Source: Myxococcus stipitatus
GTDB lineage: Bacteria; Myxococcota; Myxococcia; Myxococcales; Myxococcaceae
Direction of reading: 5' to 3'
NCBI RefSeq assembly: GCF_038561935.1
Contig: NZ_CP102770.1
Coordinates: 2,976,001 to 3,040,000, forward strand
DNA: 64,000 bases
Shown: piece by piece, positions 16,296-24,836 of the stretch
Layout: every line of letters begins with the position of its first letter
How positions within the stretch are numbered: the first letter of the stretch is position 1
Program-made: the position numbers and the translations under genes
Notes under the pieces: generated by a model
The model's database searches: none
The model's input: the letters and a program-made list of their open reading frames with translations, nothing else
What the model was told of the DNA's origin: nothing

Positions 16296-17170
16296 CGTCG
16301 CTTGAAGAGAATCCCTTCCACCCCGGCTACGACACCGACGGCGACCACGGGCTCGTGGCGCGCGCGGTCGACGGCAGCAAGGACGCGCTGCGCGAGCTCG
16401 TCGCCCGGCACCAGCCCTTCGTCTACAACCTGTCACTGAAGATGTGCGGGCGGCGGGAGGACGCCGAGGACCTCACCCAGGAGGTCTTCGTGAAGGTCAT
16501 CACCTCCCTGCGCACCTTCCGGGCGGAGAGTGCGTTCCGGACCTGGCTCTACCGGCTCACCGTCAATCACCTCCTCAAGAGCCGCCGGCGCGGGATGGAG
16601 GTGCTGGTCGACGACTTCCAGACCTACTTCGACCGGATCTCAGCGGTTCCGGACGAGGCGATGACACCACAGGAGCTGCGGGACGGCGCCAGTACGGTCG
16701 AAGAGCTGCGAATCCGGTGCACGACGGGCATGCTGATGTGCCTGGATCGTGAGCAGCGAATCATCTACGTGCTCGGCGAGCTCTTCGGGGTGGGCCATCA
16801 GCTCGGCGGGGAGCTGATGGAAATCTCTCCGGGAAACTTTCGCGTCCGGCTCTCCCGGGCGCGCAAGGACTTGTACAGCTGGATGAACCAGCGCTGCGGG
16901 CTCGTCAACTCGGCCAACCCGTGTCGGTGCGAAAAGAAGACCCGGGGTTATGTGCGCAGCGGGGCGGTGGACCCGGAGCATCTCGTGTTCAACACCGACT
17001 ATGTCACCAGGATCGAGGCTCTCACGCGCAGCGGGTCGTCGGAGGTCATCGACACCGTCGAGCAGCTCCACCAGCGCGTCTTCCTGGAGCACCCGCTCCA
17101 GGCCAGCCGGTCGAAGGTGGTCGACGAAATCCTCCGCAACGACACCCTCCGCACATTCTTCAGCATCTGA
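16292..17170 (+). CDS. ECF-like RNA polymerase sigma factor with C-terminal extension
   Basis: 292 residues, coupled to the SDR by an ATGA overlap. Region 2 is clear: LVARAVDGSKDALRELVARH, then CGRREDAEDLTQEVFVKVIT and FRTWLYRLTVNHLL. Region 4 is around LDREQRIIYVLGELFGVGHQ to FRVRLSRARKDLYSWMN. A further 100 residues contain NPCRCEKKTRG and a helical tail ending RNDTLRTFFSI. This Cys-containing extension is longer than in plain ECF factors (about 180 residues) and could act as a built-in regulator. No anti-sigma gene is adjacent. A strong hairpin follows. Confidence 0.85.
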   Translation: MTSLEENPFHPGYDTDGDHGLVARAVDGSKDALRELVARHQPFVYNLSLKMCGRREDAEDLTQEVFVKVITSLRTFRAESAFRTWLYRLTVNHLLKSRRRGMEVLVDDFQTYFDRISAVPDEAMTPQELRDGASTVEELRIRCTTGMLMCLDREQRIIYVLGELFGVGHQLGGELMEISPGNFRVRLSRARKDLYSWMNQRCGLVNSANPCRCEKKTRGYVRSGAVDPEHLVFNTDYVTRIEALTRSGSSEVIDTVEQLHQRVFLEHPLQASRSKVVDEILRNDTLRTFFSI

Positions 17171-17223
17171 ACCGCGGGCCGCAGCCAGGCCCAGGCTCAG
17201 GGTTGGTGAGATTCGTAAAAGCG

Positions 17224-17249
17224 GCCCGCTCCAAAGTCTTGGAGCGGGC
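17224..17249 (+). terminator. Hairpin terminator after the sigma-factor gene
   Basis: A perfect 11-bp stem, GCCCGCTCCAA pairing with TTGGAGCGGGC around an AGTC loop, lies 54 bp after the stop codon. The following T-tract is weak (TGTTGCATT). Confidence 0.7.
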
Positions 17250-17507
17250 TGTTGCATTGGATGCCGATGGTACCTCAATCGCCAGAGTTCGGAATCACTC
17301 GGGTTATCGTCTCACGCTGAGCACTGGGCCCATGCCCCAGCATATAGGCGGGAAAGAGGCCATGAGGAAGGGGAGGGCTGGGCTTTATCCGGCTCAGGCG
17401 CTCCCGCACTTCGTGTCGGAGCGCCTGATTTCTGTATTGTAACCGTCCGGCGAGCGACGTGGCGCGAGGCATTGCAGGGGTAGAGGTGGTGGTGGACCCT
17501 GGCCGGA

Positions 17508-17822
17508 ATGTCGAAGCTGGTTGAGAGTGAAGAGTGGTTCCAGGTCGCCGAGGCGTTTGAAGCGAGCGGCCTGACGCAAAAGGAGTTCTCCGCGCAGCGC
17601 GGGTTGAGGCTTAGCACGCTGCAGTCGTGGGTTTACCGGCGCCGACGTCAGCGGAGCAGGAAGGCCCCCGCTGTGAGACTGTTGCCGGTGGAGGTGGCGA
17701 GCACGACGCAAGCGAGCGCGGCGATGCTCGAGATAGTGCTGCCCGGCGGAGCGCGAGTGAGGTTCGCCCCAGGCACCGACGTCGGGTACGTGGCCCGGCT
17801 CCTCACGGCGCTGGGCAGGTGA
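17508..17822 (+). CDS. tnpA: IS66 accessory protein TnpA
   Basis: 104 residues. An HTH segment, FEASGLTQKEFSAQRGLRLS, is followed by LQSWVYRRRR and a basic linker. The C-terminal part, LEIVLPGGARVRFAPGTDV, is typical of IS66 TnpA. It is followed 4 bp later by tnpB. It assists transposition; its exact role in the family is not established. Confidence 0.9.
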   Translation: MSKLVESEEWFQVAEAFEASGLTQKEFSAQRGLRLSTLQSWVYRRRRQRSRKAPAVRLLPVEVASTTQASAAMLEIVLPGGARVRFAPGTDVGYVARLLTALGR

Positions 17823-17826
17823 GCGC

Positions 17827-18192
17827 GTGTTCACCCTGCCTGCGTCCGTGCGCGTGGTGTTGGCCACGGAGCCAGTGGACATGCGCAAGTCGATTGATGG
17901 GTTGATGGCCCTGGTGCAGTCGGGGTGGGGAGAGGACGTGTACTCCGGGCACCTCTTCGCCTTCGTCTCGCGCAGAGGGGACCGCATCAAGGTGTTGGCG
18001 TGGAGTCGTGGCGGATTCGTGCTGCTGTACAAAAGACTGGAGACGGGGCGCTTCCGGTTGCCCAAGGTGGAGACCGAGGCGCGGACGGTGGCGCTGGACG
18101 CGACGCAGTTGGCGATGTTGCTGGACGGCATCGACGTGGCCGAAGTCCGACGCCCGTCTGCCTGGGCACCTCCCGGCCGCCCGGCCTCCTGA
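17827..18192 (+). CDS. tnpB: IS66 accessory protein TnpB (IS66 Orf2)
   Basis: 121 residues from GTG 17827. The family signature is plain: VVLATEPVDMRKSIDGLMAL, then DVYSGHLFAFVSRRGDRIKV, and KRLETGRFRLPKV. Its C-terminus overlaps sequence that is also open in the tnpC frame. It is required for transposition along with TnpA and TnpC. Confidence 0.92.
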   Translation: MFTLPASVRVVLATEPVDMRKSIDGLMALVQSGWGEDVYSGHLFAFVSRRGDRIKVLAWSRGGFVLLYKRLETGRFRLPKVETEARTVALDATQLAMLLDGIDVAEVRRPSAWAPPGRPAS

Positions 18193-18238
18193 CGGCCCGG
18201 CGCGGGCGCGGGGAGCGGCAGCGCGGTATGGGCTGGAG

Positions 18239-19747
18239 GTGCCTCGAGAGCTGCCGCAAGACCACTTCTGCCCCTGGCGCGAGGAAGCCGAGGAGCTGCG
18301 TGAGCGGATGACTTCGCTGGAGGCGAAGATGGCGGCGTTGGAGCGCCGCGTCTTCGGCAAGAGGACGGAGAAGCTGCCGCCCGTGGCCCAGGAGCTGAAG
18401 GCCCGCCAAGACTCCCCAGAGGAAGAGCGGGCCCGGGCGGCAGCGGCCCTCCGGACGCGACGCGCACGAGCGGCCCGCAAGGCCGACGCCGCGGTGGAGC
18501 GTGAAGTCAGGCACGAAGTCCCCGCCGAAGACAGGCACTGCCCGGCCTGCGGCAGCGAGGAACTCAATCCCCTGGGGGAGGGGCGCCGGACGGTGGTGTA
18601 CGAGCACGTGCCGGCCTTCTTCGAGAAGCAGGTGCACGTGCAAGAAGTGCTGGCGTGCACCTGCGGCCGAGGTGTCGTCACCGCGCCCGCGCCACCCAAG
18701 GTGGTGGACAAGGGCGAGTACGGCCCGGGTCTCCTGGCACACGTCGTCGTCTCCAAGTGCGCGGACGCCATGCCGCTGCACCGCCTGGCACAGCGGATGG
18801 AGCGGGGCGGAGTCCCCATGAGCCGCAGCACGCTGACGGACCTCTTCCACCAGTCGGCCTCGGCGGTGCGGCCTCTGTCCTCGTACCTCTTGCAGCGCAT
18901 TGCCTCGGCCGAGGTGGTGTGGGCTGACGAGACGCCGCTGCGCGTGCTGGACGTGAAGAAGACGCGCCGAGGCTACCTCTGGACGTTTCTCACCCAGACG
19001 CCCCAGAGCGAGTGGCTCATCGGCTACCGCTTCAGCCTGGGCCGCGCGGGCAAGACGCCCAAGGACGTGCTGGGCGGCACCACGGGCGCGCTCGTGGTGG
19101 ACGGGTACACCGGCTACAACGCGGTGACACTGCCGGAGGGCCGCACGCGCGTCGGCTGCTGGGCCCACCTGCGCCGTCGCTTCTTCGAGGCACTGCCCAC
19201 CGCGCCTGAGGCCCGGGAGGCGATGGACCTCATCCTGGAGCTCTACCGGGTGGAGGCCCAGGCGCGGGACGCGGGCCTCGTGGGCACTGCGGCGCATCGC
19301 GCGTTGCGCCAGGAGTCCAGCACTCGCGTTCTCGTGCGTCTGCGCACGTGGCTCGAAGTCCAGACGCCGCGCCACCCGCCGAAGAGTCCGCTGGGGCAGG
19401 CTCTCTCCTACGCGACGAAGCAGTGGGAGGCGCTCACCCGCTTCGTCGAGGACCCGCGGCTGCCCTTGGACAACAACCGCTCGGAGGCGGCGTTGCGAAA
19501 GGCCGCACTCGGCCGCAAGAACTTCCTCTTCGTCGGACACGAAACCGCTGGCGAGAATCTCGCGGGTCTCTACGCGCTGGTCGCTACCTGCGAGGCCAAC
19601 GGCGTCAACCCCGAGGCGTACCTGGCTGACGTCCTGCTCCGCGTCCAGACGCACCCGAACTCGCGCATCGCGGAGCTGTTGCCTCACGAGTGGAAGCGTC
19701 AGCAGACCACCGGTCCGCCCGAGTCACGCTTCCAGCCCCAGCCCTGA
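18239..19747 (+). CDS. tnpC: IS66 family transposase TnpC
   Basis: About 502 residues from GTG 18239; the start is uncertain and ATG 18308 is also possible. It has an N-terminal coiled-coil (LRERMTSLEAKMAALERRVF), a zinc-finger-like CPACGSEELN region with a later CTCG, and a DDE domain with WADETPLRVLD, LVVDGYTGYN and LDNNRSEAALR (last catalytic Glu). The ending, NSRIAELLPHEWK, is typical of the family. It is full-length and shows no lesion, so it may be functional. Confidence 0.92.
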   Translation: MPRELPQDHFCPWREEAEELRERMTSLEAKMAALERRVFGKRTEKLPPVAQELKARQDSPEEERARAAAALRTRRARAARKADAAVEREVRHEVPAEDRHCPACGSEELNPLGEGRRTVVYEHVPAFFEKQVHVQEVLACTCGRGVVTAPAPPKVVDKGEYGPGLLAHVVVSKCADAMPLHRLAQRMERGGVPMSRSTLTDLFHQSASAVRPLSSYLLQRIASAEVVWADETPLRVLDVKKTRRGYLWTFLTQTPQSEWLIGYRFSLGRAGKTPKDVLGGTTGALVVDGYTGYNAVTLPEGRTRVGCWAHLRRRFFEALPTAPEAREAMDLILELYRVEAQARDAGLVGTAAHRALRQESSTRVLVRLRTWLEVQTPRHPPKSPLGQALSYATKQWEALTRFVEDPRLPLDNNRSEAALRKAALGRKNFLFVGHETAGENLAGLYALVATCEANGVNPEAYLADVLLRVQTHPNSRIAELLPHEWKRQQTTGPPESRFQPQP

Positions 19748-19989
19748 ACTCTCCTCCGGTCGCGGCATCTGCCGGGCACGGACCTCGTCCATCTTCAACT
19801 GCTCACGCCACGTCGCTGACCGGACGGTTACTCTGTATTGCGCTGATAGATGTATCGGTGCTCTTAGAATAGTTGACTAGAATCGGTCTCGAAATTGAGC
19901 GAGCAGGGATGGGAGCGGCAGCTGGGGCGCTGATCGACATGCGGGGGGCGGACATGCTCGAAGCTGACCGCAGGCAGAATACGGGGCCG

Positions 19990-20104
19990 CTCGAGTCTCG
20001 CCGCCAGCCCCAGCCCTGAAATCCCCTCCGGTCGCGGCGTCTGTTGGGCACGGACCTCGTCCATTTTCAACTGCTCACGCCACGTCCCCTGACCGGCCGG
20101 ATAC
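19990..20104 (+). mobile_element. Remnant right end of a second, related IS66 element
   Basis: Sequence from about 19990 to 20104 repeats, with substitutions, the last tnpC codons (QPQP) and the 3' end of the intact IS66 (19725-19831). It includes a diverged terminal repeat ending GGCCGGATAC. The left part of this copy is missing or scrambled. It shows an older IS66 insertion at the same place. Confidence 0.75.
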
Positions 20105-20136
20105 GTCTCAAGAAATCCTGGGGCGGAGGAGTTCCA

Positions 20137-22677
20137 TCATTCGAGGGGTTCGTCGAACTGCTTTCCTCGACCTGATTGCACCCAAGAGGCCAGTCTGGAG
20201 TCGATTGTCTTCTGCGTCTTCATTGCTGGAGCATCCGAATCAGGAATTGATATTAATTCCAAGTCGCGCCGAAGGACATACTCCTTCACTTGGCTCATCA
20301 TCTCGGTTTCTACTGCCTGAACAGCAGTGAAATCCCGTCGACGAAGAGCGAGATTGCGGCGATCAGACTTTTCACGTAGCGCGGTTAGCTCATCTTCGTC
20401 AAAAATCTGAACGTCGTCACACATGGCTAGGCCATACTGGACTGAGGTCTCGACCCATTGTCTATGGAGGCGGCCAGAAGACGAGAGCTTAACGAACTTC
20501 ACTGTACTAGAACCGGAGCCGTCAAAGTCGGGACCAAGTGATCCGAGGTCGTAAGGCTCGAGTAGGCCAGAATACAGGAGAGCACCTAGAGCCTTATCCG
20601 TTGAAGACCGTGGCACACCGAGAGTTGAAAAAAAAGACAGCAGCCCTTCAACCGACTCGAAGCCCTTGTCAGCCTTGGTTGTTTCCTGGTTGCGCAACTC
20701 GTAACAGCGCATTAGCGTGCGGAACCCAAGCAGTGGGCTAATCGCGGCCTCACGCGGGCAGCAAAATAGATTGCACACCCTGCGAGAGCGGTCTTGACTG
20801 AACTGCTGCCAGTCTCCAAGAAAGACAGCCCTCTCATACGCAGTTCGTCCAAGACGATAATTGCCGTCGGAGAGGTAGGCTGCGAGGAGTTTGTCGAGGT
20901 CTATTTGTGGCGATGATACACATATTTCGAAGAGTCTAAGCGCCTCACGAATATCTCCGGTAGCCAGCATCGCCATCGAGCGCGAAATGTAGAGGTCTTT
21001 CGTGAATGTTTTATGCAGTGTGTGTAGCAGTTCTGCCGGGTTTTTGATTCCAATTCTGAACCCCCGGAGCGACCTGATGGATGTCTTGTCTCCTTTGCTT
21101 AGTTCGCCAATGGCAAACTCAAACCGCCTCTCGAGTACTTTTGCCAAGGCGGGACGCGGTAGGTATAAGATTGTATTGCGAATTGCGTGAAAGGCGCTTT
21201 GCTGTCTGGCGCGCCAATAGGTCGTGTCGCGCATTGGTAGCAATAGAAGCATTCTTCCCAGGCCGGCGGTCCATTGTGCCTGTAGGAATGCAACACTTTG
21301 GAACTCGTCGTTGAAGTGATCTGCGTTGTCGAAGATTACGCACAGCAACTTCTTTCGCGACCAGCGGATGTGACGAAGCAACCTTCGGAGATAGCCCTCT
21401 TGGTCCTGTACCGACTTTTCCAAACGTCTGCCGAACTCAATGTTGAACTCTTCGGGGCGTGACTCCTTTAGGGGCTTCAATGGACCGCGCGCCAGGGCCT
21501 GATATTCATCAAAAAAGATTCCTTTGAGCTCATCGTAGCTTGGACTGCCACCTTTGAAGAGTCGTTGCTGGATGGCAAGCAAGGTCTGGCTCTTCAAATA
21601 ACCAGGAAGCGCCTTTGGATCCGGGTCGGCCTTCGACAAGTCGATATGGATAACAAGACACTTCTTCTTGACCTCACCGGGGAGTTTCTGGGCGAAGAAT
21701 GAGTCCACAAAAGTGGATTTTCCTGATCCGTGCTGTCCGAGGAGTAATACGGTCGTCCCAGGGCCGTCTTCTCCGAGGGACACGTCGGTGGCCTCCGCTG
21801 CGACGAGTTCACCTAGGCGGTCCCCTTGTCCGGCTGCTCTCGTATCAAGCGGCTCAATGTCCTCTGTCAGTTCTGCCGCGATCCGCTGGAGGCGTGAGTC
21901 TGCTTCGATGCTCTCATGGGTCTCAACAAAGCAGGCACGAAGTGCTTCAGGATTGTGAGAACTAGACAAGCCCTCAAAGACCTCCTTCAGCACTGGCGCC
22001 AGAGCCTTGGCTACCTCGGAGCGCTTTCGCTGTCGATCCTGCCCGCGCACGTCGATGAGCCGCTTTGATGTTCCCTCCGTCGGCTCCGCGATAACGCCTT
22101 CTTCACGCAAAAACGGTCGCCTAAAGAGACCGGAGCGGACATTGGGCTCAGCTCCAACCTCGAAGAACAACTTGAACAGCGTTGCTTCGCAGATCTCATC
22201 CAAAGATCTAAACACCAAGATTGACGATGCTTCCTTGCTGATTCCGTCAGTCCTACTGCCCAAGAGAAATACCCACTGGAGCCCCGTTGTGGCACATACT
22301 AGCCCACAACCCCATCGGGCAGCGTATGTCTCTGCCTGATCAATCGTTGACTTCAGCGGTTCAGACCTAGCTACTGGTCCGCTCCTCTTGTACCAGCGAG
22401 CATCGGTTGCAGGAATTCCAAAATCGATTGAACTTCGTTTTGCTTCAACGATGGCGTGTTCAGTGGATGCTGATAGACGATAGTCTAGTCTATCGCCATT
22501 CTCGAATGTTTCTCGTTCAATCTGGGCGGGCCGCCAACCAAGAACGTCGGCAAGAACTCTGTCGATAATCAGCGCTCTGGTGTCGGCTTCAGTTTGCACT
22601 TCTGGAGGGCGTGCATAGAATTCACTGCGCATGGCCAACAGTGCTGCATATGCTCTGTCGATATAGGTATTGGTCAT
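20137..22677 (-). CDS. PD-(D/E)XK nuclease fused to P-loop NTPase, candidate defence protein
   Basis: 846 residues from ATG 22677. Residues 1-140 look like a type I restriction HsdR_N-type nuclease: LIIDRVLADVLGW, then NGDRLDYRL (Asp65) and HAIVEAKRS (Glu78-Ala-Lys80), the D...ExK pattern. A P-loop NTPase follows: GQHGSGKST (314-322) and KLLCVIFDNADHF (443-455, Walker B). A long helical C-terminus has no recognised domain. The gene is visibly more A/T-rich than its neighbours, which suggests transfer. It sits between IS elements and a DISARM operon on the opposite strand. The likely role is nucleic-acid cleavage gated by ATP in defence, but the function is not known. Confidence 0.75.
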   Translation of the reverse strand: MTNTYIDRAYAALLAMRSEFYARPPEVQTEADTRALIIDRVLADVLGWRPAQIERETFENGDRLDYRLSASTEHAIVEAKRSSIDFGIPATDARWYKRSGPVARSEPLKSTIDQAETYAARWGCGLVCATTGLQWVFLLGSRTDGISKEASSILVFRSLDEICEATLFKLFFEVGAEPNVRSGLFRRPFLREEGVIAEPTEGTSKRLIDVRGQDRQRKRSEVAKALAPVLKEVFEGLSSSHNPEALRACFVETHESIEADSRLQRIAAELTEDIEPLDTRAAGQGDRLGELVAAEATDVSLGEDGPGTTVLLLGQHGSGKSTFVDSFFAQKLPGEVKKKCLVIHIDLSKADPDPKALPGYLKSQTLLAIQQRLFKGGSPSYDELKGIFFDEYQALARGPLKPLKESRPEEFNIEFGRRLEKSVQDQEGYLRRLLRHIRWSRKKLLCVIFDNADHFNDEFQSVAFLQAQWTAGLGRMLLLLPMRDTTYWRARQQSAFHAIRNTILYLPRPALAKVLERRFEFAIGELSKGDKTSIRSLRGFRIGIKNPAELLHTLHKTFTKDLYISRSMAMLATGDIREALRLFEICVSSPQIDLDKLLAAYLSDGNYRLGRTAYERAVFLGDWQQFSQDRSRRVCNLFCCPREAAISPLLGFRTLMRCYELRNQETTKADKGFESVEGLLSFFSTLGVPRSSTDKALGALLYSGLLEPYDLGSLGPDFDGSGSSTVKFVKLSSSGRLHRQWVETSVQYGLAMCDDVQIFDEDELTALREKSDRRNLALRRRDFTAVQAVETEMMSQVKEYVLRRDLELISIPDSDAPAMKTQKTIDSRLASWVQSGRGKQFDEPLE

Positions 22678-23055
22678 GTTCTTGCCAGTTAGGTATGGCC
22701 GATTGAAGAGAATCGGCGCCGAGGGTTTGCGGTGAGAGCCAATAGTAGTTTAGAGAAGTGGTCAGCATTTCTGCGGATCCGATTTTCGCAGGGGAACAAC
22801 CTTGCTGCAATTTCCCCGATCAGTATTGCCTGGGGCCGACGCCAAACCGAGCCCTACCTGCGCAGGAATAGTAGGCGAGGAGCCACGCGGTGGGCTCGAA
22901 TGGCCCCTCTCACGTCCTTGTGCTGGCAGCCTACCAATCCCCTGCTAGTGCCGAAGCGTGCCGCGCTCTTGCCCTGTGCTGTCCCCAATCCGCCCGGGCG
23001 CAACCGACCCCGGGTCCAGCGTGAATCCCGACCGGAGTGGGGCCGGGAGCGATGA
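22678..23055. other. Intergenic gap, no gene recognised
   Basis: The part next to 22677 is A/T-rich and probably carries the promoter of the nuclease-NTPase gene. The remainder is high-GC sequence with only short frames that resemble nothing known to me. Confidence 0.4.
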
Positions 23056-23232
23056 TCGGCGCTGGCCCGGCAGGTGGGGAGATCCCAGCCGACGTTGTCG
23101 CAGTGGCTGCGCAAGGCGAATAGGGTGGCGGGGATGACGCGCCCGCATGAAGAGAAGAAGCCCGCCGCCCCCGTGGGGCCAAAGAAGTGGACGCCCGAGG
23201 AGAAGCTGCGGGTGCTGGCGGCGACGGGTCAA
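23056..23232 (+). pseudogene. Transposase OrfA-like remnant
   Basis: The frame encodes ALARQVGRSQPTLSQWLRKA and, after an internal ATG, KKWTPEEKLRVLAATG, two segments typical of helix-turn-helix OrfA proteins of IS3-like elements. It opens just after a TGA and is cut at 23232 by a dispersed repeat. No other part of this element is present. Confidence 0.6.
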
Positions 23233-23332
23233 GTCCCGAATCGTGTGTAGTTGGTTCGAAGGGGGTACGGGGGAGGAAGGCTCCTTGGCGGCATCATTCA
23301 GCCATGTCTTGGTTTGAAGTCAGCAGGGCCAT
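23233..23332 (+). repeat. Dispersed repeat, copy B
   Basis: This is the second copy of the repeat at 11802-11899. Its left end interrupts the OrfA-like remnant and its right end (cagcagggccat) abuts the IS3 element exactly. Confidence 0.7.
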
Positions 23333-23379
23333 TGAGCCTCCCCGGGTTTTGTGGACACCGGAGATGAGGTGACCGAAGG

Positions 23380-23688
23380 ATGTCCACGACGATGCCGAGA
23401 CGCGAGCGCAGGAAGTACACGCCCGAGTTCAAAGCCCGGGCCGTGAAGATGGTGCTGGAAGAGGGCAAGTCCCGGGCGCAGGTGGCCAAGGACCTGGACC
23501 TGACTCGCAGCGCGCTGGAGGCTTGGATGAGGCAGTCGCGAACGGACGCGGGCCAGGGGTCGTCCGGGGCGCTGACGACGGGTGAGAAGGAGGAACTCGC
23601 TCAGTTGCGCCGCAAGGTGCGCCAACTGCGGATGGAGCGGGAGATACTAAGAAACGCGGCGGCCTTCTTCGCCAAGGAGAGCACGTGA
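23380..23688 (+). CDS. IS3 family transposase OrfA
   Basis: 102 residues. N-terminal RRKYTPEFKARAVKMVLEEG and AQVAKDLDLTRSALEAWM form the helix-turn-helix of the IS3 transposase_8 family. A leucine-rich coiled coil, ELAQLRRKVRQLRMEREIL, ends with RNAAAFFAKEST. It overlaps orfB by 4 bp; in this family the two frames are usually joined by a -1 frameshift. Confidence 0.92.
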   Translation: MSTTMPRRERRKYTPEFKARAVKMVLEEGKSRAQVAKDLDLTRSALEAWMRQSRTDAGQGSSGALTTGEKEELAQLRRKVRQLRMEREILRNAAAFFAKEST

Positions 23689-24560
23689 GGTTCACGGCCA
23701 TCCAGGAGGAGAAGGCGAACTACCCGGTGGCGATGCTGTGCCGTGTGCTGGAGGTGTCCCGAGCGGGCTACTACGCCTGGGAGGGACGTGAAGCGGCGGC
23801 ACGCCAGAAGGCCAATGCGGCGCTGGTGGAGCGAATCCAGCAGGTGCATCAGGACAGCCGCCGCACCTATGGCAGCCCACGCGTCCAGGCTGAGCTGAAG
23901 GCCCAGGGGCTGCCCGTGGGCCGGCACCGCGTGGCCCGGCTCATGCGCGAGGCAGGGCTCCGCGCTCGTCGACGCAGACGGTTCGTGCACACCACGGACT
24001 CCAAGCACCGCCTCCCGGTGGCGCCCAACGTGCTGGCTCGCGACTTCAATCCACCAAGGCCCGACCGGACGTGGGCGACGGACATCACGTACGTGCCCGC
24101 GCGGGAGGGCTGGCTCTACCTGGCAGTAGTGCTGGACCTCTTCAGTCGGCGCGTCATCGGTTGGGCCATGGACCGCTGCATCGACCGGCACCTGGTGCTT
24201 TCGGCTCTCGACATGGCGCTCAAAGGTCGCTGTCCCCCAGCGGGACTGCTGCACCACTCGGATAGGGGCAGCCAATACGCCAGTGAGGACTACCAGCGAG
24301 CGCTGGCCGCCCGCGGCATCCGGTGCAGCATGAGCCGCAAGGGCAACTGCTGGGACAACGCCGTGGTGGAGAGCTTCTTCTCCACGCTGAAGACAGAGCT
24401 GGTGCACGACGCGGACTTCTCGACGCGCGAGGCGGCGAAGGGTGGCTTGTTCGAGTTCATTGAGGTGTTCTACAACCGCAAGCGGCGGCACTCCTCACTT
24501 GGCTACGTCAGTCCCGCCGAGTTCGAGAAGACCGCCTCGCAGGTGCCACTGGCTGCTTAA
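23685..24560 (+). CDS. IS3 family transposase OrfB (rve integrase core)
   Basis: 291 residues from GTG 23685. The HTH_21 region is around SRRTYGSPRVQAELKAQGLP. The DDE integrase core has TWATDITYVPAREGWLYLAV (first Asp), LLHHSDRGSQYAS (second Asp) and CWDNAVVESFFSTLKTEL (Glu). The C-terminal YNRKRRHSSLGYVSPAEFE is typical. It is full-length and shows no lesions. Confidence 0.93.
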   Translation: MRFTAIQEEKANYPVAMLCRVLEVSRAGYYAWEGREAAARQKANAALVERIQQVHQDSRRTYGSPRVQAELKAQGLPVGRHRVARLMREAGLRARRRRRFVHTTDSKHRLPVAPNVLARDFNPPRPDRTWATDITYVPAREGWLYLAVVLDLFSRRVIGWAMDRCIDRHLVLSALDMALKGRCPPAGLLHHSDRGSQYASEDYQRALAARGIRCSMSRKGNCWDNAVVESFFSTLKTELVHDADFSTREAAKGGLFEFIEVFYNRKRRHSSLGYVSPAEFEKTASQVPLAA

Positions 24561-24592
24561 CCCACCTGTCCACAGAACCCGGGCAAGCTCAA

Positions 24593-24836
24593 CGCACCAT
24601 CTACGCAGGTTCGCGTCTCACGTCGTTGATGCGCTGGCCCAGGCGGTTCGCCGACTCCGCGCCGCCACTCCTCTGACGAAGCGCGCCGCCTAGTTCCAGC
24701 ACTGCCTGCCTTTCCCTCAACTCAACTGAGTTCCGGGTTAGAGGACGCCCTTCAGTGCATTATCCGTTCTGGCCAAAGATATCAATCACCCTGGATCGCG
24801 ATTTTCGACACATTCTTGTAGCGGCATGTTGTTCGT
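24593..24836. other. Gap between the IS3 element and the DISARM operon
   Basis: The left half, up to about 24693, is high-GC and may be transposase debris. From about 24700 the sequence turns A/T-richer (ttatccgttctggccaaagatatc), consistent with a promoter for the DISARM operon. No palindrome or regulator gene is seen. Confidence 0.4.

Larger units (their letters stand above)
17439..19831 (+). mobile_element. Complete IS66 family insertion sequence
   Basis: The element is 2,393 bp with tnpA, tnpB and tnpC in order. The terminal inverted repeats start GTAACCGTCCGG at both ends and match at 24 of 26 positions (17439-17464 against 19806-19831). An 8-bp direct duplication, TCTGTATT, flanks it at 17431-17438 and 19832-19839, the length expected for IS66. 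Intact ends, target duplication and open reading frames suggest a recent, possibly active insertion. Confidence 0.93.
23333..24592 (+). mobile_element. IS3 family insertion sequence
   Basis: About 1,260 bp, bounded by inverted repeats that begin TGAGC at both ends and share CCCGGGTT and TGTGGACA. It contains orfA and orfB in overlapping frames. No convincing 3-4 bp target duplication is visible (CAT to the left, ACG to the right), so one flank may have been rearranged after insertion. Confidence 0.85.

Noticed and set aside
20137-22677. Reading the nuclease-NTPase as a type I restriction HsdR subunit
   Set aside because: It has an HsdR_N-like nuclease but no helicase motifs of HsdR, and no hsdM or hsdS gene is adjacent.
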